Source of the DNA: Billgrantia lactosivorans
GTDB taxonomy: Bacteria > Pseudomonadota > Gammaproteobacteria > Pseudomonadales > Halomonadaceae
Direction of reading: 5' to 3'
Assembly (NCBI RefSeq): GCF_003254665.1
Contig: NZ_QHGY01000003.1
Location: 186,286-250,285, forward strand
Length of the DNA: 64,000 nucleotides
This document shows, piece after piece, positions 10,611 through 21,431 of the stretch. Positions within the stretch are counted from its first letter, which is position 1. Each line of letters opens with the position of its first letter. A program made the translations under genes and the position numbers. The notes beneath the pieces are model-generated. The model had not been told where the DNA came from. It did no database searches and saw nothing but the letters and a program-made list of their open reading frames with translations.

Positions 10611-11087
10611 ATGAATTCGACGATCACCATCGTCCGCCTGACCCCCGACTCACCCCACGTGGCCAGCGTGGCGAGCTGGACCCATGCCGAATGGGGCCAC
10701 CTCAACCCCGACTATACGGCCGACAGCTGGCGCGACGCCTTTCGCCGCGAATGCGGCGACGGCGGGGTTCCCTCCGTGTTCGTGGCGATGGACGGCGACC
10801 AGCCGGTGGGCACGGCGGCACTGATGGCCCGGGACATGGACGACCGACCCGACCTCACCCCCTGGCTGGCCTCGGTGTTCGTGCTGCCGGAGTGGCGCGG
10901 CCAGGGCATCGCCACCCGCCTGATCCGGCGGGTCGAGCAGGAAGCCGCTGCCTGCGGCACCCGCCGGTTCTACCTCTTCACCCCCGACCAGCAGGCGCTC
11001 TACCGGCGGCTCGGCTGGTGCGACCACGAGGAGCTCAGCTACCGCGGCGAGGAGGTCACCATCATGCTGCGCGAGCTCGGGGCGTGA
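10611..11087 (+). CDS. GNAT-family N-acetyltransferase
   Basis: This is a 158-residue GCN5-type acetyltransferase of unknown substrate. The acetyl-CoA-binding motif A is the VFVLPEWRGQGIATRLIRRV segment at about 90-109, with the usual R-G-x-G-I-A/G pattern. The C-terminus has the typical YRRLGW turn (about 128-138). ATG 10611 is preceded by AGAGGAG at about 10599-10605. The gene ends in a GTGA overlap with the following ATPase gene (11084-11087), so the two are probably co-transcribed, although no functional link is evident. Substrate could be a small amine, an antibiotic or a protein terminus; sequence alone does not decide. Confidence 0.88.
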   Translation: MNSTITIVRLTPDSPHVASVASWTHAEWGHLNPDYTADSWRDAFRRECGDGGVPSVFVAMDGDQPVGTAALMARDMDDRPDLTPWLASVFVLPEWRGQGIATRLIRRVEQEAAACGTRRFYLFTPDQQALYRRLGWCDHEELSYRGEEVTIMLRELGA

Positions 11088-12220
11088 CGGCGGCCTCGCC
11101 GCTGAGGCTGTATCGCGAGGCGGTCGAGCATCACGGCTTCGCCCCCGACGAGGCCCAGCAGGCTGCCGCCGCGCGGCTCGACGCGTGCTTCCAGGCGCTG
11201 CAGGGCGCGGGCGCCACGACAGGGTGCGGGGCCGTTCCAGGCGTCTATCTGTGGGGGCCGGTGGGGCGCGGCAAGACCTGGCTGATGGACGGCTTTCAGC
11301 GCCACCTCCCGGTGCCCTCCCGGCGCCTGCACTTCCATCGCTTCATGCGCTGGGTCCACCAGCGCCAGTTCCAGCTCGGCGGCGTGTCCGATCCCCTCAC
11401 GGCACTGGCCCGTGAGCTGGCGACCGAGGTTCGCGTGCTCTGCCTCGATGAGCTGTTCGTCAGCGACATCGCCGATGCCATGCTGCTCGGGCGCCTGCTG
11501 CAGGCGCTGTTCGACCACGGCGTGGTGCTGGTGTGTACCTCCAACCAGGCGCCGAGCCAGCTCTATGCCGACGGCTTCAACCGTGAACGATTCCTGCCCG
11601 CCATCGACGCCATCGAGCGCTGCATGGAAGTGGTGGAACTCGACGGTGGCTTCGATCACCGCCTGCACCCCGGCCGGGCGTGCCAGCGCTATTGGGTGGC
11701 CGAGCCCGGCCGGCCGAGTGCGCTGGACGACGTTTTCGCCCGGCTGAGCGAGGGTGAGTTGGCAAGCCATGCGCCCATCGAGCTGGGGCATCGCCGGATT
11801 GCGGTGGAACGGCGTAGCGAACGCGTGGTGTGGTGTCGCTATGCCGAGTTGTGCGAATCGCCCTTGGCCGCGCTCGACTTCATCGCCCTGGCCGACGCGT
11901 TCGAGCATGTCATGCTCAGCGAGGTACCGCGCCTGAGCGGTGCCGCTTCGGCGGGACGCATCGCCCGCGGCACCGAGGATGGCGCCGAGCGCATCGAGGC
12001 CGGGGAGCGCGAGCTGCCGCCGCTGTCGCGGCGCGACGATGGGGTACGGCGCTTCATTGCCCTGGTCGACGAGTGCTACGACCGCCGCGTGCCGCTCCAC
12101 ATCGAAGCCGAGGTCGCCATGGAGGAGCTCTATCCCCATGGCTACCTGTCGTTTGCCTTCCGGCGCACCCTCAGCCGGCTGCGCGAGATGCAGCTGGCGC
12201 GATTCTCGGTGAGCGCCTAG
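11084..12220 (+). CDS. zapE: ZapE/AFG1-family AAA-like ATPase
   Basis: This 378-residue ATPase of the AFG1/ZapE family is known in E. coli as a cytoplasmic protein that associates with the division ring. Walker A is GPVGRGKTWLMD (about 56-67) and Walker B is VLCLDELFVSDIADAM. A sensor segment VCTSNQAPSQLYADGFNRERF follows at about 150-169. The C-terminal PHGYLSFAFRRTLSRLREM is also typical. The GTG start at 11084 overlaps the upstream GNAT stop; no strong ribosome binding site is visible, so translation may be coupled. The stop codon shares the palindrome CTAG with the stop of the convergent SPFH gene (12217-12220). The family call is secure; the division role is inferred from E. coli. Confidence 0.9.
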   Translation: MTAASPLRLYREAVEHHGFAPDEAQQAAAARLDACFQALQGAGATTGCGAVPGVYLWGPVGRGKTWLMDGFQRHLPVPSRRLHFHRFMRWVHQRQFQLGGVSDPLTALARELATEVRVLCLDELFVSDIADAMLLGRLLQALFDHGVVLVCTSNQAPSQLYADGFNRERFLPAIDAIERCMEVVELDGGFDHRLHPGRACQRYWVAEPGRPSALDDVFARLSEGELASHAPIELGHRRIAVERRSERVVWCRYAELCESPLAALDFIALADAFEHVMLSEVPRLSGAASAGRIARGTEDGAERIEAGERELPPLSRRDDGVRRFIALVDECYDRRVPLHIEAEVAMEELYPHGYLSFAFRRTLSRLREMQLARFSVSA

Positions 12221-13263
12221 CTGCCGGCCGCTCCGCCGACGATGCCGCTGCGAAAGCCGCTCTGGCGGTCGTTGTCGCGCAGGTGCTGCGCCACGGTGTC
12301 CTCCGGCGAGCCGGCCATTTCGCGGAACATGCCCATGGAGCCGAGCAGGGCGGAGGACTCGTAGGGCACGAACACCCGTTCGCCCTCCTTGGCCATGTTC
12401 GGCAGGACCTTGATGTAGCTCTGGCCGAGCAGGTAGCCCACCACGGTGCGCTTGTGCTCGTCGCTGTCGCCGATGGCGTTGAGCACCAGCTTGATCGACT
12501 CCTGCTCGCCCTGGGCGCGCAGGATGGCCGACTCCTTGTCGCCCTGGGCGTTGAGGATCGCCGATTCGCGCTGGCCCTGGGCCTTGGCGATGGCGGCGGC
12601 CTTCTCGCCCTCGGCTTCCGTCACGGTGGCGCGACGCTTGCGCTCGGCGGCCATCTGCAGGCGCATGGCGGTTTCCACTTCCTCGGGCATGGCGATGTCC
12701 TGCACCTCCACCCGCGAGATCTTCACCCCCCATTTGGAGGCCGGCTCCTCCATCGCGGCCTGGATCTCGTTGTTGACCTCGGCGCGCGACTCGAACAGCT
12801 TGTCGAGTTCCATCTTGCCCACCACCGAACGCAGCGTGGTCTTGGCCAGCACTTCCACCGCCTGGCTCATGTTCTCTATCTCGTAGACGGCACGGCGCGG
12901 GTCGATGATCTGGTAATAGAGCGCCCCGTTGATGGTGACCGTGACGTTATCGGTCGTCACCACCGGCTGGCCGGGAAAGTCCATCACCGTCTCGCGGCGG
13001 TCGATACGTGCCTCGCTGCTCGTTATCGGAAAATACTCCTCGCCGCGCTTCTGGTAGCGGATCATGGTGATGGCGCGGGGCTGCTCGATGAAGGGGATGA
13101 TGATGTTGATGCCGCTCTCCAGCAGGCGGTTGAACGAGCCCAGGCGCTCGATCACCATGACCTCCGACTGGCGCACGATGACCAGCCCCTTGGCGACGAT
13201 CAGGATGCCGATCACGACGACGATGAGCGCCAGCAGCAGCCCCGGATTGATGGGTAGATCCAT
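12217..13263 (-). CDS. SPFH/band-7 membrane protein (stomatin/QmcA-like)
   Basis: This 348-residue protein has one N-terminal membrane helix (about 8-28, LLALIVVVIGILIVAKGLVI). An SPFH/band-7 domain follows (about 30-210), then an Ala/Glu/Gln-rich helical stretch with repeated QG-x-ESAIL units (about 220-275) that is typical of the coiled-coil part. Family members form large oligomers on membranes and influence proteases and membrane microdomains. ATG 13263 is preceded by GAGGGA. The gene follows the NfeD gene on the same strand after 67 bp, and SPFH-NfeD pairing is a widespread operon known to work together. Its stop overlaps that of zapE by 4 nt. Confidence 0.93.
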   Translation of the reverse strand: MDLPINPGLLLALIVVVIGILIVAKGLVIVRQSEVMVIERLGSFNRLLESGINIIIPFIEQPRAITMIRYQKRGEEYFPITSSEARIDRRETVMDFPGQPVVTTDNVTVTINGALYYQIIDPRRAVYEIENMSQAVEVLAKTTLRSVVGKMELDKLFESRAEVNNEIQAAMEEPASKWGVKISRVEVQDIAMPEEVETAMRLQMAAERKRRATVTEAEGEKAAAIAKAQGQRESAILNAQGDKESAILRAQGEQESIKLVLNAIGDSDEHKRTVVGYLLGQSYIKVLPNMAKEGERVFVPYESSALLGSMGMFREMAGSPEDTVAQHLRDNDRQSGFRSGIVGGAAGS

Positions 13264-13330
13264 GTTCACGTTCCCTCTTTCGATGCGTAGGTAGGCGCCG
13301 TCCTTCGGCGCCGGGTGTCTTGCTCGTGTA

Positions 13331-13783
13331 TCACTGAGGCTGGGTGTGGCTGACGATGGCGGTGGTGCCGTCGAACTGACGGAAGACCACGAGCGTTCCC
13401 TCGGCAAGCTCGGTCTCGCCGGTCTCGGCCACGCGCAGGCGGTAGAAGTCGCCGTTGATCTTGATCCCGCTGGCGCCATCGAAGTCACGCTTCAGCGTGG
13501 TGTAGGTGCGCCCCTGCTCGACGCCGGTACCGGTGGTGCCGTAGGCCACCCCGCTGGGCGAGAACCAGGGGCGGATCACCTTGATCGCCAGCGGGATCAG
13601 GAGGCCCGAGAACACGCCCATGGCCAGCAGCTGCCACGGCAGGGTGAGCCCGAATGCCGCCAGGGCCGAGGTCAGGGCGGCGGCGACCCCCAGCGACAGC
13701 AGCACCAGGCCGCCGGAGGAGAGTTCAGCCAGGCCCAGCAGCAGGGCGATGGCCAGCCAGATCAGGGCGGGGTTCCAGTCCAT
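13331..13783 (-). CDS. NfeD-like membrane protein
   Basis: This 150-residue short-form NfeD protein has hydrophobic segments at about 6-26, 30-48 and 50-68. A C-terminal soluble OB-fold (about 80-148) follows, containing GTTGTGVEQGRTYTTLKRDF and ending IVSHTQPQ. It lacks the N-terminal ClpP-like protease domain of long NfeD proteins. ATG 13783 heads the two-gene unit with the SPFH protein, its expected partner. Role beyond membrane organisation is not established. Identification is firm from the topology and the pairing. Confidence 0.92.
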   Translation of the reverse strand: MDWNPALIWLAIALLLGLAELSSGGLVLLSLGVAAALTSALAAFGLTLPWQLLAMGVFSGLLIPLAIKVIRPWFSPSGVAYGTTGTGVEQGRTYTTLKRDFDGASGIKINGDFYRLRVAETGETELAEGTLVVFRQFDGTTAIVSHTQPQ

Positions 13784-13886
13784 GGTAGTCTCGGTAATGA
13801 ATGGTTTCCCTGGCGCCCAGGCGCGATGACCTGCGCGATCCCAGGTTCTATCGTAATCCTACGACCCCATGGTAAAGGAGAGCACC

Positions 13887-14465
13887 ATGTCGCACACCCC
13901 GCATATACGCCCTCTTTCGGCGCTGGCCGTGATCCTGGCCGGCGGCGCCCTGCTGTCAGCGCCGATCTTGGTGGCGGAGGAGGAGGCTCAGGCGCAGGAG
14001 CGCGTCGAGCAGGCCGAGCCCGAGCAGGCCGAGGCGCAACAGGATGGCGCGGATGCCGAGGACGAGGCCAACGGGGACGAGGCCAACGGGGACGAGGCCC
14101 GGCAGGAGGAGGCGGGCAGCGAGGAGGCCCCCGACCCATCCCCCGAGGCACATGCCGAGCATGCCGACACGCCCGAGGAGGACGAGCACGCCGACAATCC
14201 GGCGGTTCAGGCCTACCGCGAGATCGCCGAGCGCATGCATGGTGACATGCAGACCGAGTTCAGCGGTGACGCCGACGCCGACTTCGCCCAGGGCATGATC
14301 GCCCATCATCAGGGCGCCATCGACATGGCCAACGTGGTACTCGCTCACGGCGAGGACGAGGCCATCCGCGACCTGGCGCGGGAGATCATCGAGACCCAGG
14401 AGGAGGAGATCGCCTTCCTCCAGGACTGGCTGGCCCAGCACGGCCACGAGGGCGACGCCGACTAG
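13887..14465 (+). CDS. DUF305 exported protein with acidic linker
   Basis: This 192-residue protein has an N-terminal hydrophobic signal (MSHTPHIRPLSALAVILAGG onward) and no lipobox. A long linker of Glu, Asp, Ala and Gln spans about 31-108. A DUF305 domain follows (about 109-185) with the hallmark FAQGMIAHHQGAIDMANVVL and a second amphipathic helix EIIETQEEEIAFLQDWL. DUF305 domains form ferritin-like helical bundles and often occur near copper genes; function is not settled. ATG 13887 has AAAGGAG 6 nt upstream. The linker contains a DNA tandem repeat (14061-14099). The domain call is firm; the periplasmic location is inferred. Confidence 0.9.
   Translation: MSHTPHIRPLSALAVILAGGALLSAPILVAEEEAQAQERVEQAEPEQAEAQQDGADAEDEANGDEANGDEARQEEAGSEEAPDPSPEAHAEHADTPEEDEHADNPAVQAYREIAERMHGDMQTEFSGDADADFAQGMIAHHQGAIDMANVVLAHGEDEAIRDLAREIIETQEEEIAFLQDWLAQHGHEGDAD
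14061..14099 (+). repeat. 15-bp tandem repeat inside the DUF305 linker
   Basis: The unit gacgaggccaacggg occurs twice in direct tandem (14061-14075, 14076-14090) followed by nine bases of a third copy. It encodes Asp-Glu-Ala-Asn-Gly repeats. A multiple of three keeps the frame, so copy number could vary by slippage without breaking the protein. Confidence 0.9.
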
Positions 14466-14483
14466 AGCGGTTCGCCACCCCCC

Positions 14484-14509
14484 CGGACGGCATCGCCGCA
14501 TGCCGTCCG
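14484..14509. terminator. Hairpin after the DUF305 gene
   Basis: A perfect 10-bp inverted repeat has its left arm at 14484-14493 and its right arm at 14500-14509, with a 6-base loop. It starts 19 bp after the DUF305 stop and is followed by a short pyrimidine run (tctctc). It probably separates this gene from malEFG. Confidence 0.6.
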
Positions 14510-14581
14510 TCTCTCTGCGGCGCGTCTTGCGCTGCCTGCTTCGCTCCTACGCCCTGCGTTTACGCCACCCCTGCGTCCCTG

Positions 14582-14591
14582 GGGGAGGAGG
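14582..14591 (+). promoter_or_regulatory. Candidate MalT box upstream of malE
   Basis: GGGGAGGAGG is an exact match to the enteric MalT-box consensus GGGGA(T/G)GAGG and lies 87 bp before the malE start. MalT normally needs two or more boxes; no second exact copy is visible on this side. The match is seen in the sequence; binding is inferred from malT being nearby. Confidence 0.5.
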
Positions 14592-14678
14592 ACGCCTGCG
14601 CCGCGATTGGCGAGGCTAGGCGTGTTCGCTACCGCCGCGCTCAGACGGCACCGATAACAACAACCCGGAGGTTGCTAC

Positions 14679-15866
14679 ATGACTCGGACACGCCATGGCG
14701 TGCTGTTCCCGCTGTTGGCCGCGCTCGCCGGCGGCCTTCCCCTCTCCGCCCAGGCCTTCGAGGACGACCGGCTGACGATCTGGATGGGCGACAACAAGGG
14801 CCACGACGGCATTCGCGAGGTGGCCTCACGCTTCACCGAGGAGACCGGCATCGATGTCGAGGTGGTCAATCCCGACAACCTCACCGACCGCTTCCAGCAG
14901 GCCGCCGGCAGCGGCCAGGGGCCGGACATCGTGATCTGGGCCCACGACCGCATCGGCGAGTGGGCCCAGAGCGGCCTGCTGGCACCCATCGCCCCGGACG
15001 ACGACTTTCGCCAGCGCTACTTCGACTTCACCTGGGACGCCACGCTGTGGAACGGCGAGCACTACGGCTACCCGATCTCGGTGGAGGCGCTGGGGCTGAT
15101 CTACAACAAGGCGCTGGTGGAGACGCCTCCGGAGAGCTTCGACGAGCTGGCGGCACTCGACGCCGAGCTCGCCGAGCAGGGCAGGAAGGCGATCCTGTTC
15201 GACTACGGCGAGCCCTACTACGGCTGGACGCTGCTGGCGGCCAACGGCGGCTACCCGTTCCGCCAGACCGAGGCCGGCTTCGACGTCGACGACATCGGGG
15301 TCAACAACGCGGGTGCGATCCAGGGCGCCGAGCTGCTGGTCGAGCTGATCGAGAGCGACGTGCTGCCGCGCGGCACCGACTACAGCATCATGGACACGCG
15401 CTTCAACCGTGGCGAGGTGGCCGCCATGATCAGCGGCCCCTGGGCCTGGAGCAACCTGGAGCAGAGCGGCATCGACTACGGCGTGGCACTGCTGCCCCGG
15501 GTGGGGGAGGAGCGCGCCAAACCGATGTTCGGCGTGATGGCGGCGATGATCAACACCGCCTCGCCCAACGACTTCCTGGCCGTCGAGTTCCTCGAGAACT
15601 ACCTGCTCGACGAGGCGGGCATGCGCACCTTCAACGATGACGGCAGCCTGGGCGCCGTGGCGCACATCGACTACCAGCAGGAGCTGGAGAGCGACCCCAA
15701 TATCGCCGCCACGCTGGAGAACGCCGAGCTCGGCATGCCGATGCCCAACATTCCCGAGATGGGGGCCTTCTGGGCCGCCATGGAGCCGGCGCTGCAGAAC
15801 ATGGGCAGCGGCCGCCAGTCGCCCCGCGAAGCGCTGGACGCCGCGGCGCGGCGCATGCGCCAGTAA
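14679..15866 (+). CDS. malE: Maltose/maltodextrin-binding periplasmic protein
   Basis: This 395-residue solute-binding protein of the maltose ABC importer has a Sec signal (MTRTRHGVLFPLLAALAGGL, cleavage likely after SAQA). The mature chain starts FEDDRLTIWMGDNKGHDGIR, the MalE-type lobe-one strand, followed by the GPDIVIWAHDRIGEWAQSGL and NGEHYGYPISVEALGLIYNK segments of maltodextrin binders. It captures maltose or maltodextrin in the periplasm for MalFGK2. A ribosome binding site (GGAGG) lies 8-12 nt before ATG 14679. It heads the malEFG unit and has a MalT-box-like sequence upstream. Length matches E. coli MalE (396). Confidence 0.95.
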   Translation: MTRTRHGVLFPLLAALAGGLPLSAQAFEDDRLTIWMGDNKGHDGIREVASRFTEETGIDVEVVNPDNLTDRFQQAAGSGQGPDIVIWAHDRIGEWAQSGLLAPIAPDDDFRQRYFDFTWDATLWNGEHYGYPISVEALGLIYNKALVETPPESFDELAALDAELAEQGRKAILFDYGEPYYGWTLLAANGGYPFRQTEAGFDVDDIGVNNAGAIQGAELLVELIESDVLPRGTDYSIMDTRFNRGEVAAMISGPWAWSNLEQSGIDYGVALLPRVGEERAKPMFGVMAAMINTASPNDFLAVEFLENYLLDEAGMRTFNDDGSLGAVAHIDYQQELESDPNIAATLENAELGMPMPNIPEMGAFWAAMEPALQNMGSGRQSPREALDAAARRMRQ

Positions 15867-15926
15867 CCGTCTCGCTCAATGCCCCGGCCGGCGGCAGGCG
15901 TCGCCGGCCATCAGCAGGACCTGCTC

Positions 15927-17531
15927 ATGTATACCACCAATGCTTCCCGGGGGCTGCCGCGCCACCGCTCCCGCTACCCGGCCGAACGTTACACGCGCTG
16001 GGCGCTGCGCGGCCTGGTCGCCGCCCTGGTGCTGGCGCTGCTGTGGCTGGTGCTCGCCTTCCACCTCAACGGCCAGCCGATCTTCGCCATGCTGTTCCTG
16101 GTGCTCGGCGCGGCCCTGGGCGCGGTCTTCACCCGCCGCCGGCTGATGAGCCACCGCTACATCTTCCCCGCCGTGGCCAGCATGGCGCTGTTCGTCATCT
16201 TTCCGCTGCTCTATACCATCGGCATCAGCTTCAGCAACTACAGCTCCAGCAATCTGCTCAGCGAGGAGCGGGTGCGGGCCCAGCTGCTGTCGCGCACCTA
16301 CCAGGAGGAGAGCGCCACCTTCGGCTTCCAGCTCTATGGCAATGACGAAGGCGTTCAGCTCTACCTGGCGCGCGAGGGCGAAGCCGACGAGCGGGAGGCC
16401 GAGCTCGAGGCGGCGCTCGAGGGCGTCTCGCGCTTCGTCACCGGGCCGATGCCACTGGCGCAGGGGGAGGGGCGGCACGTCGCCATCCAGCCGGCGCCAG
16501 GCGAACCGTCAGGCGAGGCGCTGCCCATGCGCGAGGTGATCGCCAATCGCGCCGCGCTGCAGGAGCTGGTCCTGGTGACGCCCGAGGGGCTCGAGCTGCG
16601 CATGGTCGGGTTGCGCCATTTCGCACCCATGCTCCAGCGCTACGCGGCGCGCGACGACGGCAGCCTGTACGACCGCCGTGACGATCGCCTGCTCACGCCC
16701 GATCACGAGACCGGCTTCTTCGTCGCCGACGACGGCGAGCGCATCACGCCGGGCTGGCCGGTGGCGGTGGGCCTCGACAACTACGCCAGGATCTTCCTCG
16801 ACCCCGACATCCGCGGGCCCTTCCTGCAGATCTTCGTCTGGACCTTCGCCTTCGCCGGGCTCACGGTGGCGTTCACGCTGATGGCGGGCTTCGCGCTCGC
16901 CTCGCTGCTGCAGTGGGATCAGCTGCGAGGCAAGGCGCTCTACCGTACCCTGCTGATCCTGCCCTACGCGGTGCCGGCCTTCATCTCGATCCTCATCTTC
17001 AAGGGCATGTTCAACCAGCACTTCGGCGAGATAAACCTGATCCTCGACGCCCTGTTCGGCATCCGCCCCGGCTGGTTCACCGACCCCTGGCTCGCCCGTA
17101 CCATGCTGCTGGTCGTCAACACCTGGCTCGGCTACCCCTACATGCTGCTGCTGTGCATGGGCCTGATCCAGTCGATTCCCCGGGACCTCTACGAAGCCTC
17201 GGCGGTGGATGGCGGCGGGCCGCTCACCAACCTCTTCCGCATCACCCTGCCGCTGATCCTCAAGCCGCTCACGCCGCTGCTGATCGCCTGCTTCGCCTTC
17301 AACTTCAACAATTTCGTGCTGATCGCCCTGCTCACCGGCGGCAACCCCGACATCCTCGGCGCCAGCACCCCGGCAGGCACCACCGACCTGCTGGTGAGCT
17401 ACACCTACCGCATCGCCTTTCAGGACGCCGGGCAGAACTTCGGCCTGGCCGCCGCCATCGCCACGCTGATCTTCGTGCTGGTGGCGGGGCTGGCGCTGCT
17501 CAACCTGCGCCTGGCCAAGGTCAGGGTCTGA
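15927..17531 (+). CDS. malF: Maltose ABC transporter permease MalF
   Basis: This 534-residue inner-membrane permease has helices at about 25-45, 51-69 and 80-103. A large periplasmic P2-like loop follows (about 104-285), then the C-terminal transmembrane block (from about 290). The EAA loop that docks on MalK reads [20 protein letters not shown]. The enlarged P2 loop is a hallmark of MalF within the ABC sugar family and matches the E. coli protein in position. I chose ATG 15927 because AGGA lies 7 nt upstream and the N-terminus then matches the family; a longer frame from 15879 lacks support. It lies 60 bp after malE and 25 bp before malG. Confidence 0.94.
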   Translation: MYTTNASRGLPRHRSRYPAERYTRWALRGLVAALVLALLWLVLAFHLNGQPIFAMLFLVLGAALGAVFTRRRLMSHRYIFPAVASMALFVIFPLLYTIGISFSNYSSSNLLSEERVRAQLLSRTYQEESATFGFQLYGNDEGVQLYLAREGEADEREAELEAALEGVSRFVTGPMPLAQGEGRHVAIQPAPGEPSGEALPMREVIANRAALQELVLVTPEGLELRMVGLRHFAPMLQRYAARDDGSLYDRRDDRLLTPDHETGFFVADDGERITPGWPVAVGLDNYARIFLDPDIRGPFLQIFVWTFAFAGLTVAFTLMAGFALASLLQWDQLRGKALYRTLLILPYAVPAFISILIFKGMFNQHFGEINLILDALFGIRPGWFTDPWLARTMLLVVNTWLGYPYMLLLCMGLIQSIPRDLYEASAVDGGGPLTNLFRITLPLILKPLTPLLIACFAFNFNNFVLIALLTGGNPDILGASTPAGTTDLLVSYTYRIAFQDAGQNFGLAAAIATLIFVLVAGLALLNLRLAKVRV

Positions 17532-17556
17532 TTCGCAAGCTCACAGGAGAATCGTC

Positions 17557-18447
17557 ATGGCCATGGTTCAACCCCGCTCGATCCGCGCCCGCAAGCTGGC
17601 GGCGCATCTCGCCCTGATCGGCTTCCTGGTGCTGATCCTGTTCCCGCTGGTGCTGGTGATCTCGATCTCCTTTCGCGAGGGCAACTTCGCCAGCGGCAGC
17701 CTGATCCCGGAGAACTTCTCGCTGGAGCACTGGGCGCTGGCGCTGGGCATTCCCTGGGAGCGCGCCGACGGCAGCGTGGTTCAGCCGCCGTTCCCGGTGC
17801 TGCTGTGGCTGTGGAACTCGATCAAGGTGGCGCTGGTGTCGTCGCTTTTGATCGTGCTGCTCTCCACCACCAGCGCCTACGCCTTCGCCCGCATGCGCTT
17901 CGCCGGCAAGGCGCCGCTGCTCAAGGGCATGCTGATCTTCCAGATGTTCCCGGCGGTTCTGTCGCTGGTCGCGCTCTACGCCCTGTTCGACCGCCTCGGG
18001 CAGTTCGTCGGCTGGCTCGGCATCAATACCCACGGCGCCCTGATTGTCGCTTCGCTGGGCGCGGTGGCGCTGCACATCTGGACCATCAAGGGCTATTTCG
18101 AGTCGATCGACGGCTCGCTGGAGGAGGCCGCCATGGTCGACGGCGCCAGCACCTGGCAGGCGTTCCGCCATATCCTGCTGCCGCTGTCGCGGCCGATCCT
18201 GATGGTGGTGTTCATCCTCGCCTTCGTCATGAGCATCATGGAGTACCCCATGGCCTCGGTGCTGCTGGTCGACGAGCACAAGCTGACGCTGGCGGTGGGC
18301 GCCCAGCAGTACCTCGCCGACCACAACCAGCGCTGGGGCAACTTCGCCGCTGCCGCGGTGCTCTCCGGCCTGCCGATCACCGTGGCCTTCCTTGTCTGCC
18401 AGCGCTGGATCATCGGCGGGCTGACGGCGGGCGGGGTGAAGGGCTGA
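17557..18447 (+). CDS. malG: Maltose ABC transporter permease MalG
   Basis: This is the 296-residue second permease subunit of the maltose importer. It has six predicted helices, the first at about 18-38 ([20 protein letters not shown]). The EAA motif is [20 protein letters not shown], and the C-terminus ends [13 protein letters not shown], very like MalG, whose C-terminal tail contacts MalK. ATG 17557 is preceded by ACAGGAG. It is last in malEFG. A strong hairpin follows, and malK is encoded on the opposite strand facing it, so MalK comes from a separate transcript. Confidence 0.95.
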   Translation: MAMVQPRSIRARKLAAHLALIGFLVLILFPLVLVISISFREGNFASGSLIPENFSLEHWALALGIPWERADGSVVQPPFPVLLWLWNSIKVALVSSLLIVLLSTTSAYAFARMRFAGKAPLLKGMLIFQMFPAVLSLVALYALFDRLGQFVGWLGINTHGALIVASLGAVALHIWTIKGYFESIDGSLEEAAMVDGASTWQAFRHILLPLSRPILMVVFILAFVMSIMEYPMASVLLVDEHKLTLAVGAQQYLADHNQRWGNFAAAAVLSGLPITVAFLVCQRWIIGGLTAGGVKG

Positions 18448-18481
18448 CAACAGGCGCGAAGACTGGCTGCGGTCCTGGCAA

Positions 18482-18512
18482 GACGCCCCGATCTCGACGA
18501 GATCGGGGCGTC
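18482..18512. terminator. Bidirectional hairpin between malG and malK
   Basis: A perfect inverted repeat has 15-base arms (18482-18496 and 18498-18512) around a central base, giving a stem of about 13-14 bp. It sits between two converging units: 34 bp after the malG stop and 17 bp past the malK stop. A T-rich tract is weak on either side. Placement makes a shared transcription terminator likely. Confidence 0.75.
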
Positions 18513-18529
18513 ATTGGTAACCGCGGAAG

Positions 18530-21309
<2,780 letters not shown>

Positions 21310-21396
21310 CTCTTGTCCTTGTCGCCGTGCGTGGGTGGGTACCTGGCGACGATGGTGACCTCGGGCACGGCGGGGGGAATCCTCTAGACCTCGCGG

Positions 21397-21423
21397 GGGG
21401 AGGGCGTAGGGAGGGGGAGGAGG
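21397..21423 (+). promoter_or_regulatory. Candidate MalT boxes between malT and the alpha-glucosidase gene
   Basis: GGGGAGGAGG at 21414-21423 is an exact MalT-box match. GGGGAGGGCG at 21397-21406 matches 8 of 10 positions as a direct repeat 17 bp away. They lie 88-114 bp before the alpha-glucosidase start but on the opposite strand to that gene. The tract is purine-rich, which raises the chance of a coincidental match. Regulation by the adjacent malT product is inferred. Confidence 0.4.
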
Positions 21424-21431
21424 CGTCCGCC

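Noticed and set aside
21360-21430. Purine-rich tract as a G-quadruplex or repeat element
   Set aside because: The G-runs are irregular; the MalT-box explanation accounts for the best-conserved part.
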